Origin: Nitrincola salilacus | GTDB lineage: Bacteria; Pseudomonadota; Gammaproteobacteria; Pseudomonadales; Balneatricaceae | Assembly: GCF_046271865.1 (NCBI RefSeq) | Contig: NZ_CP176580.1 | Span: 1,550,001-1,614,000, forward strand | DNA: 64,000 nucleotides | Reading direction: 5' to 3' | Shown here: piece after piece, positions 17,640-26,060 of the stretch | Layout of the letters: each line of letters begins with the position of its first letter | How positions within the stretch are numbered: the stretch's first letter is position 1 | Translations under genes and position numbers: made by a program | Notes under the pieces: model-generated | What the model was told of the DNA's origin: nothing | Database searches by the model: none | The model's input: the letters and a program-made list of their open reading frames with translations, nothing else

Positions 17640-17667
17640 TTGCAATCATCAGAACCTCTGGTATTAT
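17640..17667 (+). promoter_or_regulatory. Promoter of the lone tRNA-Glu
   Basis: TTGCAA (17640-17645), a 16-base spacer, TATTAT (17662-17667) and a GC-rich discriminator (ACGCGCCG), 46 bases before the tRNA. The -10 is identical to that of the tRNA cluster at 6753. Confidence 0.75.
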
Positions 17668-17713
17668 ACGCGCCGTTGGTTGGCGGGTACATTTTGCCAC
17701 TCAATGTTGCAGC

Positions 17714-17789
17714 GTCCCATTCGTCTAGTGGTCCAGGACACCGCCCTTTCACGGCGGTAACAGGGGTTCGAACCCCCTATGGGACGCCA
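17714..17789 (+). tRNA. tRNA-Glu (anticodon TTC), copy 3
   Basis: 76 bases with encoded CCA; it differs from copies 1 and 2 only in the D-loop (GTGGTCCAGG against GTGGCCTAGG). It has its own promoter and lies 10.7 kb from the other two in the same orientation. Confidence 0.97.
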
Positions 17790-17800
17790 TATTTTTCCTC

Positions 17801-17840
17801 GTTTTATCCAATCAGTTTTTACCCAATCAGCTTTACCCAG
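17801..17840. repeat. Short tandem repeat after tRNA-Glu copy 3
   Basis: TTTTATCCAATCAG is followed by TTTTTACCCAATCAG and a partial CTTTACCCAGTC: nearly three copies at a period of 14-15 bases, starting 12 bases after the tRNA. No hairpin terminator is seen. Confidence 0.55.
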
Positions 17841-18250
17841 TCTTTTGCATCTATCTCATTTGTATCTTGTGTACTTGTCGTCTCTAGTCTTGAATATTAA
17901 TCCGTTTGCAACCCTCCATTCCCAGATGCGCTGCTTAACTCTTTGATCACTCCGCTGAGCTGGTCCCTATCCCTACATCGGTTAAAAAACTGCTTCCTTT
18001 GTTTTATATAACGTAATCGTCTGACTGCTGATACATATATGGTAAAAAGCGATTAAAAGTAAGGCTGTCCTTCAATACACTGTCACTGCGGTAATTTCCG
18101 GATTAATAACACCTTAGAATGAACGGTTATATTGGCTTTGTTGTCTCGCGCTTCTATACTTATTTTTGTTTGAAACGGCTTTCTTGAAGCTTCTGGGCGT
18201 TTCGTGTTGATTCATTGAAATGGCCTCTATTCGAGCAGGAGATAAGAATA
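17841..18250. other. AT-rich intergenic stretch before the SH3 gene
   Basis: About 410 bases with no convincing gene, tRNA or inverted repeat. It should hold the promoter for the SH3-M48-cyclase operon; several AT-rich hexamers occur, but no single -35/-10 pair stands out. Confidence 0.5.
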
Positions 18251-18655
18251 ATGAAAACCCTGAGTGTAAATGTTCGCTCCAGTCAGTTACGAGCGGACCC
18301 TTCCTTTCTCGGTCGCATTCTGACTAACCTGAATTACGGCAGTAAGGTTGCATTGCAAGAAGTGCAGGGAGATTGGTTAAAGGTTCGCAGTGGCCAGCAG
18401 GATGGCTGGATGCATGGTGCAGCGCTCAGCGAGAAGGAAATCGTGATTAACCCCGGTGCTGCAGATGTCGAACGTGCTGCATCCGATAGTGAGATAGCAT
18501 TGGCCGGCAAGGGTTTCAGTGCCAGTGTGGAGCGTGCCTATCGCCAACGTCACAGCAACATTAACTTTGCGGCTGTTGATCGGATGGAGTCTACCAATGT
18601 CAATCGCGACTCTCTCGGGCGTTTTGTCCGGGAGGGTGGGCTGAACTCGCTCTGA
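18251..18655 (+). CDS. Bacterial SH3 domain protein
   Basis: 134 residues from ATG 18251, which follows AGGAGAT; an open extension to 18215 is ignored. The N-terminal SH3b domain (about 3-65) shows LSVNVRSSQLRADPS, YGSKVALQEVQGDWLKV and DGWMHGAAL. The remainder is polar and may be disordered, ending in an RxSLGRFVREGG stretch. There is no signal peptide, unusual for an SH3b protein, which normally binds cell wall. It leads a three-gene run with a Tat-type M48 protease and a CHASE2 cyclase, so it may act as an adaptor for them; this is inference. Confidence 0.82.
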   Translation: MKTLSVNVRSSQLRADPSFLGRILTNLNYGSKVALQEVQGDWLKVRSGQQDGWMHGAALSEKEIVINPGAADVERAASDSEIALAGKGFSASVERAYRQRHSNINFAAVDRMESTNVNRDSLGRFVREGGLNSL

Positions 18656-18667
18656 GGAGAACTGATC

Positions 18668-19594
18668 ATGCAAAGGCGCGATTTTCTCAAACGTGGCAGT
18701 CATCTCCTTTTGTTCGGAGCGGGTGGTGCAACTCTGGCTGGTTGCAAGACGTTGGACGAACTGGCTGTTGTCACGGATAGTCTTGGTGGAATGCTGGGCT
18801 CTCAAGGAGGGTCCCAGGCTCAATCCCTGTTGCGTGTTGCCGGAGCAGCTGGCCGCGCAATGGAAGAGTTAGATGCCGAACAGGAGTATTACCTGGGGCG
18901 CACTGTGGCAGCTAATGTCATGACCCAGTACAAAGCCTACAACAATAATGAAGCCAACCAATACCTCAATCATATCGGGCGTTATGTCTGCCTGGCTTCT
19001 GGGCAGCCGGAAACCTTTGGCGGTTATCATTTTCAGATTATCGACTCAGAAGAGATCAATGCCTTTGCCGCTCCCGGTGGATTGGTAATGGTCACGCGAG
19101 GTATGTTGAGATGCTGCCAATCGGAGGATGCCCTTGCAGCTGTATTGGCTCATGAGGTGGGGCATGTTGAATCTCGTCATGGCCTGCAGGCGATCAAGCG
19201 CTCCCGAATCACCTCGCTGATGACTACTGTGGGTATTGAAGCGGTGAGGCATGAAGGTGGTGCAGAGCTGTCGCAGCTTGTCAGCATTTTTGACGGCGCT
19301 ATTGACGATATCATGACCACGATGGTCAATAATGGCTACTCGCGTTCTTTTGAGCGAGAGGCTGATCGCGCAGCGCTCAAGATTTTGCAGCGCACCGGGT
19401 ATGATGATCGAGCGCTGCTTGGCATGCTGGAAGAGATGGGGCGGCGGCTGACTCCGGGTGGTACCGATTTTGCCAAAACACATCCGACACCGGATTCGCG
19501 CATTGCTGATGCGGAACGCTTGCTCAGCACAACTCGGCGGGAAACCACCAGCGCCAGACAGGCTCGGTTTGAGCGTGCAATGCGTAACGTTTGA
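18668..19594 (+). CDS. M48-family metalloprotease, Tat-type lipoprotein
   Basis: 308 residues. The N-terminus MQRRDFLKRG is a twin-arginine signal followed by a hydrophobic stretch and a lipobox TLAGC, so export by Tat and lipid anchoring at Cys26 are likely. The zinc site is His162, Glu163 and His166 in LAHEVGHVESRH, with a downstream Glu in SFEREADRAAL. This matches BepA/LoiP-type periplasmic M48 proteases that act on outer-membrane proteins, but no TPR domain follows, unlike BepA. It starts 12 bases after the SH3 gene and 27 before the cyclase gene. Confidence 0.9.
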   Translation: MQRRDFLKRGSHLLLFGAGGATLAGCKTLDELAVVTDSLGGMLGSQGGSQAQSLLRVAGAAGRAMEELDAEQEYYLGRTVAANVMTQYKAYNNNEANQYLNHIGRYVCLASGQPETFGGYHFQIIDSEEINAFAAPGGLVMVTRGMLRCCQSEDALAAVLAHEVGHVESRHGLQAIKRSRITSLMTTVGIEAVRHEGGAELSQLVSIFDGAIDDIMTTMVNNGYSRSFEREADRAALKILQRTGYDDRALLGMLEEMGRRLTPGGTDFAKTHPTPDSRIADAERLLSTTRRETTSARQARFERAMRNV

Positions 19595-19621
19595 TCTGAC
19601 ACCTGACAGGAGCTGCAGCTT

Positions 19622-21757
19622 TTGAATCAGGCCTTTCTGAAGTCAGTGCCTTTGCGGGCACTGCTGGTGACCGTTATTGCCTGTCTGATGGCTGCTCTAC
19701 TCTGGTTCTCGGGAGCGCTGGAGCGATGGGAAGCCAGAAGTTGGGATATGCGAGTATCCTGGTTGGCAGAGCCTGTTCCCGAATCCGAGCAGATCGCCCT
19801 GATCATGCTCGATCAGCCCAGCCTGGATTGGGCGAGTCAGGAAAGTGGTCTGGGCTGGCCCTGGCCTCGGGAGCTGTATGCGATCGCTGCCGATTTTGTC
19901 GCACGCAGTGGTGTCAGAGCACTTATTTATGATGTGCTGTTTATAGAGCCCTCTGTCTATGGTGTTTCGGATGATGAACGGCTGGCGCAGGCTCTTAGTG
20001 ACCAGCCTTCGGTGATTGCGCTTTTTGCCAGTGAAGGTGGCTTAGACGATAGCTCAGAAGAGACGACAGAGTGGCCGGGCGAACTGCCTATCTCAGGCTT
20101 TGCGCTGTCAGAAACACCTCCTGTACCGGATACCTGGTGGTCCCGGGTCGACAGCATGACCTTGCCGCTTGATGAGCTTGCAAGCAGTGCTGCCGGGCTG
20201 GGTAATGTGCGCAATCAGCCAGATAATGACAGTATCTATCGACGTATCAGACCGTTCGAGATTTTCCACGACCGTCCGGTGCCGTCGTTGGCACTGGCTG
20301 CCTTTCTCCTTGCAAACCCCGGTATGGAGGTGGTGGCTACGCCTGATTCGCTGCAATTGGGACAAAAGCAGATTCCACTGGATGATAAGGGACGAGCACT
20401 ACTTCGCTTCAGAGGCCCATCCGGCACTCATACCGCCTATAGTGCAGCCGCCATTTTGCAATCGGAACTACGCCTGCGTGCCGGTGAGGAGCCGGTGATT
20501 GCTCCTGAAGAGTTGGCGGGGAAGTATGTTTTCTTCGGATTCTCGGCTCCAGGTCTGTTTGATCTCAGGCCGACACCGGTAGGGGGTGTTTACCCCGGCG
20601 TTGAGATTCAGGCAACATTTCTGGATAACCTGCTCGCTGACGACTTCATGCAAATGGTGCCGGACTGGCTGACGGGTCTGTTATCGTTGCTGCTGGCATT
20701 TTTCTCTGCCCTGATGCTGATCCGTTTCTCTTCAGCATTGGCAAGTGCGTTGGCTGGTGCTCTGCTGATACTGTTGCCTATCCCGCTGGCGGTCGCTGCT
20801 TATGAGCTGGGTTACTGGTTACCGGTGCTTTGGCTTGAGGTCTCCACTCTGCTCGCGGTGCTTGTCTGTCTGCTGCTGAACTATGCAGTTGAGGGGCGGC
20901 AGAGACGCTTTATTCGCAATGCTTTTCAGCACTACCTCAGTCCGGGTGTGATTGAGCAGTTGGTGAGTCAGCCTGATCGACTGCGCCTGGGGGGCGAGCG
21001 CAAGACATTGAGTATTTTCTTCTCCGATCTGGAGGGGTTTACCTCGGTATCAGAAAAATTGGAACCGGATCAGTTGACGGAATTGCTGAACGATTATCTG
21101 TCAGCGATGACCGAGATCATCCAGGAGGAGGGAGGAACCGTTGATAAATACGAAGGTGATGCGATCATCGCTTTCTGGAATGCGCCGGTGGATCTTCCAG
21201 GTCATGCGCTGCATGCTGCCCGCGCGGCGGTCCGATGCCAGCAGAAGCTCGATGAGCTTAGGCCGCGCTACCGTGAATGGACCGGACATGAACTGTTTAT
21301 GCGTATCGGTTTGCATACCGGTCAGGCGGTGGTTGGTAATCTGGGTTCTAAAACCCGATTTGATTACACCATGCTGGGTGATGCGGTGAATCTGGCGGCA
21401 AGGCTTGAAGGGGTCAATAAGGTGTTCTGCAGTGGTACCCTGTTGTCTCATGTCATCCGCGCAGAAGTGGGCAATTCATTGGCACTGCGTGAGATAGGCT
21501 GTGTAGCAGTTATGGGTAGACGAGAGCCAGTGACGCTGTTTCAGCCGTTACCGGAACACCTTGATGATGAACACCACGCTTACTTTGAAGCATCTCTTAA
21601 TCGCTTTTATCAGGGTGAGTTTGAAGCAGCGGCGCGCTGTTTTCTGGCTCTTGCGCAGAGCGATGCAGTGGCTGCTTCTTATCTGCGCTACTGCATACAT
21701 CTGATCAATCACCCACCGGAAGACTGGCAGGGTGTCTGGGTGCTGGAGAGTAAATAA
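19622..21757 (+). CDS. CHASE2-domain adenylate/guanylate cyclase
   Basis: 711 residues with a TTG start at 19622, nine bases after AGGAG. A first TM (about 13-32) leads into a periplasmic CHASE2 sensor (about 35-335), then three TMs (about 343-425). The C-terminal class III cyclase (about 455-630) opens with KTLSIFFSDLEGFTSVSEKL, with Asp469 as first metal ligand; the second Asp is in KYEGDAIIAFW, and TMLGDAVNLAARLEG is also present. The product, cAMP or cGMP, cannot be settled by eye. It is the last gene of the SH3-M48 run and is closed by a strong terminator. Confidence 0.92.
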   Translation: MNQAFLKSVPLRALLVTVIACLMAALLWFSGALERWEARSWDMRVSWLAEPVPESEQIALIMLDQPSLDWASQESGLGWPWPRELYAIAADFVARSGVRALIYDVLFIEPSVYGVSDDERLAQALSDQPSVIALFASEGGLDDSSEETTEWPGELPISGFALSETPPVPDTWWSRVDSMTLPLDELASSAAGLGNVRNQPDNDSIYRRIRPFEIFHDRPVPSLALAAFLLANPGMEVVATPDSLQLGQKQIPLDDKGRALLRFRGPSGTHTAYSAAAILQSELRLRAGEEPVIAPEELAGKYVFFGFSAPGLFDLRPTPVGGVYPGVEIQATFLDNLLADDFMQMVPDWLTGLLSLLLAFFSALMLIRFSSALASALAGALLILLPIPLAVAAYELGYWLPVLWLEVSTLLAVLVCLLLNYAVEGRQRRFIRNAFQHYLSPGVIEQLVSQPDRLRLGGERKTLSIFFSDLEGFTSVSEKLEPDQLTELLNDYLSAMTEIIQEEGGTVDKYEGDAIIAFWNAPVDLPGHALHAARAAVRCQQKLDELRPRYREWTGHELFMRIGLHTGQAVVGNLGSKTRFDYTMLGDAVNLAARLEGVNKVFCSGTLLSHVIRAEVGNSLALREIGCVAVMGRREPVTLFQPLPEHLDDEHHAYFEASLNRFYQGEFEAAARCFLALAQSDAVAASYLRYCIHLINHPPEDWQGVWVLESK

Positions 21758-21787
21758 CCCGGCTGTTTGTTGGATCTGCTGTGGTTG

Positions 21788-21821
21788 AAGCCAGATCAGG
21801 GTATAATCTGGCTTTGCTTTT
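21788..21821 (+). terminator. Rho-independent terminator of the cyclase operon
   Basis: AAGCCAGAT (21788-21796) pairs perfectly with ATCTGGCTT (21806-21814) around a 9-base loop and is followed by TGCTTTT, 31 bases after the cyclase stop. Confidence 0.8.
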
Positions 21822-21870
21822 CCGACGGCAGTTGTTTCAGATGGCTGTATTGAAGGCACTTATTGGCAGC

Positions 21871-22281
21871 TCAATGCTGATTAAACAACCGAGTGCGGGC
21901 AGCCAGATAGTCGAACGCCTTGCCTGATTCTTCAGCCTCGGCACGCAGCTCATCCAGTTGCTGAAACCGACTGATCTCATCATCCGGCATGAAGTGCAGA
22001 CAATCACCACCAAACAACCAAAACAGATCACGGGCAACCAGTGGTACAAGTTGTGGGTAGGCGCGTACCAGTCGTGCCATCAGATACTGCCCCTCATCGT
22101 AAGCAACTGGTTCGTGAGATTCGAAGGCGCTTATCAGTGCGGCAAACTGTTCCAGAAACTCAGCATCCACAGCATCGGCATCTTCACTGTTGAAGGGCTC
22201 TTGCTTGATCAGATTGTTGTAGCCCAGTTTGAGCAGATTCAGGTGATAGGTATGAAAATCGGTCACGGTTGTCCTCGGCAA
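21871..22281 (-). CDS. PA2817-like conserved protein
   Basis: 136 residues, soluble and mostly helical, without signal peptide. Conserved-looking stretches are YHLNLLKLGYNNL, DEGQYLMARLVRAYPQL and DLFWLFGGDCLHFMPDDEI. It resembles the PA2817 family of Pseudomonas and relatives, from memory of that family; no function is established. It is divergent from the yadG-like gene with a 98-base gap that must hold both promoters. Confidence 0.75.
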   Translation of the reverse strand: MPRTTVTDFHTYHLNLLKLGYNNLIKQEPFNSEDADAVDAEFLEQFAALISAFESHEPVAYDEGQYLMARLVRAYPQLVPLVARDLFWLFGGDCLHFMPDDEISRFQQLDELRAEAEESGKAFDYLAARTRLFNQH

Positions 22282-22379
22282 AGATTGAAACGAATTAGCT
22301 GATTTATGGGGGCTTGCAGTTGAAAATGCAATCGATCACCCGCAGATTAAGCTATCCGGCTAATTAAGGATTTTATGTT

Positions 22380-23312
22380 ATGACTGTTGCATTGGCCATT
22401 GATCAGTTGCGCAAAACCTATGGTAATGGGTTTGAGGCACTCAAGGGTATCTCACTGGAGGTGCAGGAGGGTGATTTTTTTGCGCTGCTTGGACCCAATG
22501 GTGCGGGTAAGTCGACCACGCTCGGTATCGTATCGTCTCTGGTGAACAAAAGCTCCGGTAAGGTCAGTATCTTCGGGCATGATCTTGAAACTGATACGGC
22601 CAGAGCCAAGATGGAACTCGGTGTGGTGCCTCAGGAGTTTAATTTCAACAACTTTGAGAAGGTGCTCGATATCGTCGTAACCCAGGCGGGTTATTACGGT
22701 ATACCGCGGCGTCAGGGTCTTGAACGCGCCGAGTTTTATCTACATAAACTGGGTCTGTGGGACAAACGCAATGTCAGCGCCCGCATGTTGTCAGGTGGGA
22801 TGAAGCGTCGGTTGATGATTGCACGTGCGCTGGTCCATGAGCCGCGCATGCTGATACTGGATGAGCCGACTGCCGGGGTGGATATCGAGCTGCGCCGCTC
22901 GATGTGGAGCTTTCTGCGTGAGATCAACAGCAAGGGCACCACGATAATTCTGACGACCCACTATCTGGAAGAGGCCGAGAGTCTGTGCCGCAACATTGCG
23001 ATCATTGATCGTGGAGAAATCATTCAGAACACCAGCATGCGATCTCTGTTGCAGAAGCTGAATACCGAGACTTTTATTCTGGATCTGCAATCGGATGTAG
23101 AGCAACTGCCAGCGCTCAATGGTTATCGGCCAAGGCTGACCGCTCCTCGTACCCTGGAGGTGGAAGTAGATAAAGAGCAGGGGCTGAACAATCTCTTTGC
23201 GCAGTTGGAGGCTTCCGGTCTTAAGGTAGTCAGCATGCGTAACAAGGCAAATCGACTGGAGGAGTTGTTTGTGTCACTCGTGGATAAGAATCTGAATCAG
23301 GAGCCAGCATGA
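22380..23312 (+). CDS. yadG: ABC transporter ATPase, YadG-like
   Basis: 310 residues. Walker A is GPNGAGKSTT (about 39), the Q-loop VVPQEFNFN, the signature LSGGMKRRL, Walker B RMLILDEPTAGVD and the switch His is in TTHYLEEAE. The C-terminal extension (about 225-305) is typical of DrrA/YadG exporters. It overlaps the permease gene by four bases and would power that permease. The transported substrate of YadGH is not established. Confidence 0.92.
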   Translation: MTVALAIDQLRKTYGNGFEALKGISLEVQEGDFFALLGPNGAGKSTTLGIVSSLVNKSSGKVSIFGHDLETDTARAKMELGVVPQEFNFNNFEKVLDIVVTQAGYYGIPRRQGLERAEFYLHKLGLWDKRNVSARMLSGGMKRRLMIARALVHEPRMLILDEPTAGVDIELRRSMWSFLREINSKGTTIILTTHYLEEAESLCRNIAIIDRGEIIQNTSMRSLLQKLNTETFILDLQSDVEQLPALNGYRPRLTAPRTLEVEVDKEQGLNNLFAQLEASGLKVVSMRNKANRLEELFVSLVDKNLNQEPA

Positions 23313-24082
23313 ATAATCAACTCCTGTGGACCGCCTTCTGGACCATTCTGGTGAAAGAGGTGCGTCGTTTTACACGGATCTGGGTGCAGACGCTGTTGCC
23401 GCCGGCCATCACCATGACACTCTATTTCATCATCTTCGGCAACCTGATCGGCAGCCGTATCGGTGAGATGGGCGGTTTCGGTTATATGGAATATATTGCA
23501 CCGGGCCTGATCATGATGTCAGTAATCACAAACTCCTATGGCAATGTGGTGTCATCTTTTTTTGGCACCAAGTTTCAGCGTCATGTCGAAGAGATGCTCG
23601 TGGCACCTGTCCCCAACTGGGTGATTCTGGCTGGCTTTGTATTCGGCGGTGTGGCGCGTGGCCTTGCGGTGGGCTTGATAGTTACGCTGTTGTCGCTGTT
23701 TTTCACTAAACTGCATGTTCATCATTTGATGATCACGATCGGTACAGTGTTCCTGACCGCGGTGGTTTTCTCACTGGGGGGCTTCATCAATGCAGTCTAT
23801 GCCAACAGTTTTGATGATATATCGATTGTTCCGACCTTCATCCTGACTCCCCTGACCTATCTGGGCGGTGTGTTCTACTCGATCAGCCTGTTGCCGAGTT
23901 TCTGGCAGGGGGTGTCGCAGTTGAATCCGATCCTTTATATGGTCAACAGCTTCCGGTACGGTATTCTGGGTGTGAGCGATATCCATATCGGTATTGCGTT
24001 CACGATGATTCTGATTTTCATTGGGCTGCTGACCGCGTTCAGTCTGCATCTGCTCAATACGGGTAAGGGGATTCGCAGCTGA
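23309..24082 (+). CDS. yadH: ABC-2 type permease, YadH-like
   Basis: 257 residues and six membrane helices with the ABC-2 signature region (LTPLTYLGGVFYSISLLP near residue 190). It starts in the last codons of yadG (ATGA) and its stop overlaps the queF start in the same way, so the three genes form one unit. With the YadG-like ATPase it would make an inner-membrane exporter of unknown substrate. Confidence 0.92.
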   Translation: MNNQLLWTAFWTILVKEVRRFTRIWVQTLLPPAITMTLYFIIFGNLIGSRIGEMGGFGYMEYIAPGLIMMSVITNSYGNVVSSFFGTKFQRHVEEMLVAPVPNWVILAGFVFGGVARGLAVGLIVTLLSLFFTKLHVHHLMITIGTVFLTAVVFSLGGFINAVYANSFDDISIVPTFILTPLTYLGGVFYSISLLPSFWQGVSQLNPILYMVNSFRYGILGVSDIHIGIAFTMILIFIGLLTAFSLHLLNTGKGIRS

Positions 24083-24909
24083 TGAGCGAAGAGGAAATTC
24101 TGCATAAATCGCCGTTGGGCAAAGAGACCGCCTATGTCAACCAGTATGATCCTGCGCTGCTCTATCCGATAGCGCGCGACAGCAACTGGCAGGCGCGAGG
24201 CATTAAACGCAGTGGTTTGCCGTTTCGCGGTATGGATATCTGGAACGCCTATGAGGTGTCCTGGCTTAACAATAAGGGCAAGCCAGTGGTCAGGTTGGCC
24301 GAGTTCAGAATCCCGGCAACGTCGACACATATCATCGAGTCCAAGTCCTTCAAGCTGTACCTGAACTCGTTGAATCTGAGCCGTTTCGGGCAGGAGTCTG
24401 AAGTTGAAGCGCTGTTGCGTCGTGATCTGTCTGCAGCAGCCGGCGGCGCAGTCGGCGTTCGCCTGATAAAACCTGATGCCACTCTGACGATTGATAAATT
24501 TCATGGTGAGTGTCTGGATGAGTTGGATATTGAGGTCACGCACTACGAACCTCAACCGGAGTTACTGCGCAGTGAAAGCAAGTCGGTGGTTGAGGAATCC
24601 CTGTTCAGCCATCTGTTGAAATCCAACTGCCCGGTGACGGGGCAGCCGGACTGGGCGAGCATCCATATCCGCTACAAGGGTGAGAAAATCGATCGCAAAG
24701 GGCTGCTGGCCTATCTGATCTCCTACAGAGAGCATGGCGATTTCCATGAGCAGTGTGTCGAGAATATCTTCATGGATATCTGGCAGCGCTGCCGCCCACA
24801 GAAGCTGACCGTCTATGCGCGCTATCTGCGCCGTGGCGGGTTGGATATCAACCCCTATCGCTCCAGTATTGATGGTGAGCCCAGTAATCCGCGACTATCT
24901 CGGCAATAG
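24082..24909 (+). CDS. queF: NADPH-dependent 7-cyano-7-deazaguanine reductase
   Basis: 275 residues, the long two-domain form found in enteric bacteria and relatives. The active-site Cys183 lies in SNCPVTGQPDWAS, with the substrate-binding EQCVENIFMDIW region downstream and the NADPH motif ESKSFKLYLNS in the first half. It reduces preQ0 to preQ1 in queuosine biosynthesis for tRNA wobble positions. It overlaps yadH by one base. Tandem repeats follow directly after its stop. Confidence 0.96.
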   Translation: MSEEEILHKSPLGKETAYVNQYDPALLYPIARDSNWQARGIKRSGLPFRGMDIWNAYEVSWLNNKGKPVVRLAEFRIPATSTHIIESKSFKLYLNSLNLSRFGQESEVEALLRRDLSAAAGGAVGVRLIKPDATLTIDKFHGECLDELDIEVTHYEPQPELLRSESKSVVEESLFSHLLKSNCPVTGQPDWASIHIRYKGEKIDRKGLLAYLISYREHGDFHEQCVENIFMDIWQRCRPQKLTVYARYLRRGGLDINPYRSSIDGEPSNPRLSRQ

Positions 24910-24954
24910 TCTGTTGCGGTAATAGTTGTCGTGACAAAACTGTCGTGGCAAAAC
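24905..24954. repeat. Tandem repeats after the queF stop codon
   Basis: TGTCGTGACAAAAC (24927-24940) is followed head to tail by TGTCGTGGCAAAAC (24941-24954), differing at one base. Just before, AATAGT recurs at 24905 and 24921, the first copy containing the queF TAG. The array fills most of the gap to the nitroreductase gene. Confidence 0.75.
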
Positions 24955-24968
24955 ACGTAGAGGTAAAC

Positions 24969-25526
24969 ATGGAAGCAACAGAACTATTGATCAATCGGGT
25001 GTCATCCCCTGTGCTTGAAGGCCCAGCGCCGACCGCCGAACAGTTGGATCTTATCTATCGGGCGGCGTTGCGTGCGCCGGATCATGGCAATCTGAAGCCC
25101 TGGCGCTTTATCCAGATTGAGGGCGAAGGGCGAGATCGACTGGCTGATCTGTTTATTGAGGTTGCCAAAACGAAAAATCCCGACATGAGCGATGCCGAGA
25201 TTGAGAAGCTGCGTGGCAAACCTCTGCGGGCACCGATGATCATTGTTGTAGTGGCGAAGCTGACAGACCATCCTAAAGTGCCGCAGATCGAACAACAGAT
25301 TGCGGCTGGTTGTGCCGCACATGGCATTTTGCTGGCTGCTTTTGCGCAGGGTGTGGACGCGATCTGGCGTACAGGCTCCATGGCCTTTGACCCGATGGTT
25401 TTTCGTGGCCTGGGGCTGGAAGAGAATGAACAGATCACAGGTTTTATCTATCTGGGTAAGGCGCGCAAGCATCGAGCTGTTGCGGAGCTGAAGTCTGCCG
25501 ATTTTGTGCAGCAGTGGGGTCAGTGA
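24969..25526 (+). CDS. Nitroreductase family protein, YdjA-like
   Basis: 185 residues from ATG 24969, preceded by AGAGG; the open frame to 24945 runs through repeat DNA. The opening ATELLINRVSSP, then RAPDHGNLKPWRFI, GKPLRAPMIIVVVAK and AQGVDAIWRTGSM match the small FMN-dependent YdjA type. The enzyme would reduce nitro or other electron-poor compounds with NAD(P)H; its natural substrate is unknown. It overlaps the thioesterase gene by one base. Confidence 0.9.
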   Translation: MEATELLINRVSSPVLEGPAPTAEQLDLIYRAALRAPDHGNLKPWRFIQIEGEGRDRLADLFIEVAKTKNPDMSDAEIEKLRGKPLRAPMIIVVVAKLTDHPKVPQIEQQIAAGCAAHGILLAAFAQGVDAIWRTGSMAFDPMVFRGLGLEENEQITGFIYLGKARKHRAVAELKSADFVQQWGQ

Positions 25527-25990
25527 TGAATCTGAAGCCAGAGGACGCTGAGGTATTTTTGAGTTGGCTACGTACCCAAATTCCATTGGTCAGTGCCATG
25601 CAGATCGATCAATTGAGTCTGAATGACCGGGTGCTGACACTGAGTGCTCCCCTGAGCGCCAATATCAACGACAAAGGCACTGGTTTTGCCGGTTCGCTGG
25701 CGGCATTGTCCACACTCAGTGGCTGGTGTCTGACAACGCTTTATCTGCGCTCGCAAGGGCTCGACTGCGACGTGATGATTGCCGAAAGTCAGATAAAGTA
25801 TCTGAAGCCGGTTACCACTGATTTCCAAGCCTGTGTGTCGCTGCCTGATGATGATGTGCTGCATCCCTTTTTGTTGCGCATTCGTGAAAAAGGGCGAGGA
25901 AAGCTCCCGCTTCAGGTCGAAATTCAAGAACAAGGCAAGACGGCGCTGATACTTGAAGGTGTCTACTATGCAGCAGCTCGGGCAGTGTAA
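25526..25990 (+). CDS. Hotdog-fold thioesterase, YiiD C-terminal type
   Basis: 154 residues from ATG 25526, whose first base is the last base of the upstream TGA; an in-frame start at 25514 lies inside the previous gene. The hotdog core shows NDKGTGFAGSLAAL, GWCLTTLYLRSQG and IAESQIKYLKPVTTDF, as in YiiD_C-type acyl-CoA thioesterases. No N-terminal acetyltransferase domain is present, unlike E. coli YiiD. The substrate is unknown; coupling with the nitroreductase gene may be only positional. Confidence 0.82.
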   Translation: MNLKPEDAEVFLSWLRTQIPLVSAMQIDQLSLNDRVLTLSAPLSANINDKGTGFAGSLAALSTLSGWCLTTLYLRSQGLDCDVMIAESQIKYLKPVTTDFQACVSLPDDDVLHPFLLRIREKGRGKLPLQVEIQEQGKTALILEGVYYAAARAV

Positions 25991-26060
25991 TGAAGCACCT
26001 TCTGGTGCGGAGTGAAAATTCATGAGAGATGTCCTGCCGGTAGCCACAAGGTGGATGCTT

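Noticed and set aside
17574..17900. Possible small protein across tRNA-Glu copy 3
   Set aside because: The frame runs through the tRNA and the tail repeat; its PISFYPISF section is only the repeat translated.
25995..26025. Terminator between the YiiD-type and LysR genes
   Set aside because: GCACC-TTCT-GGTGC is only a five-pair stem without a U-tract, too weak to list as a feature.
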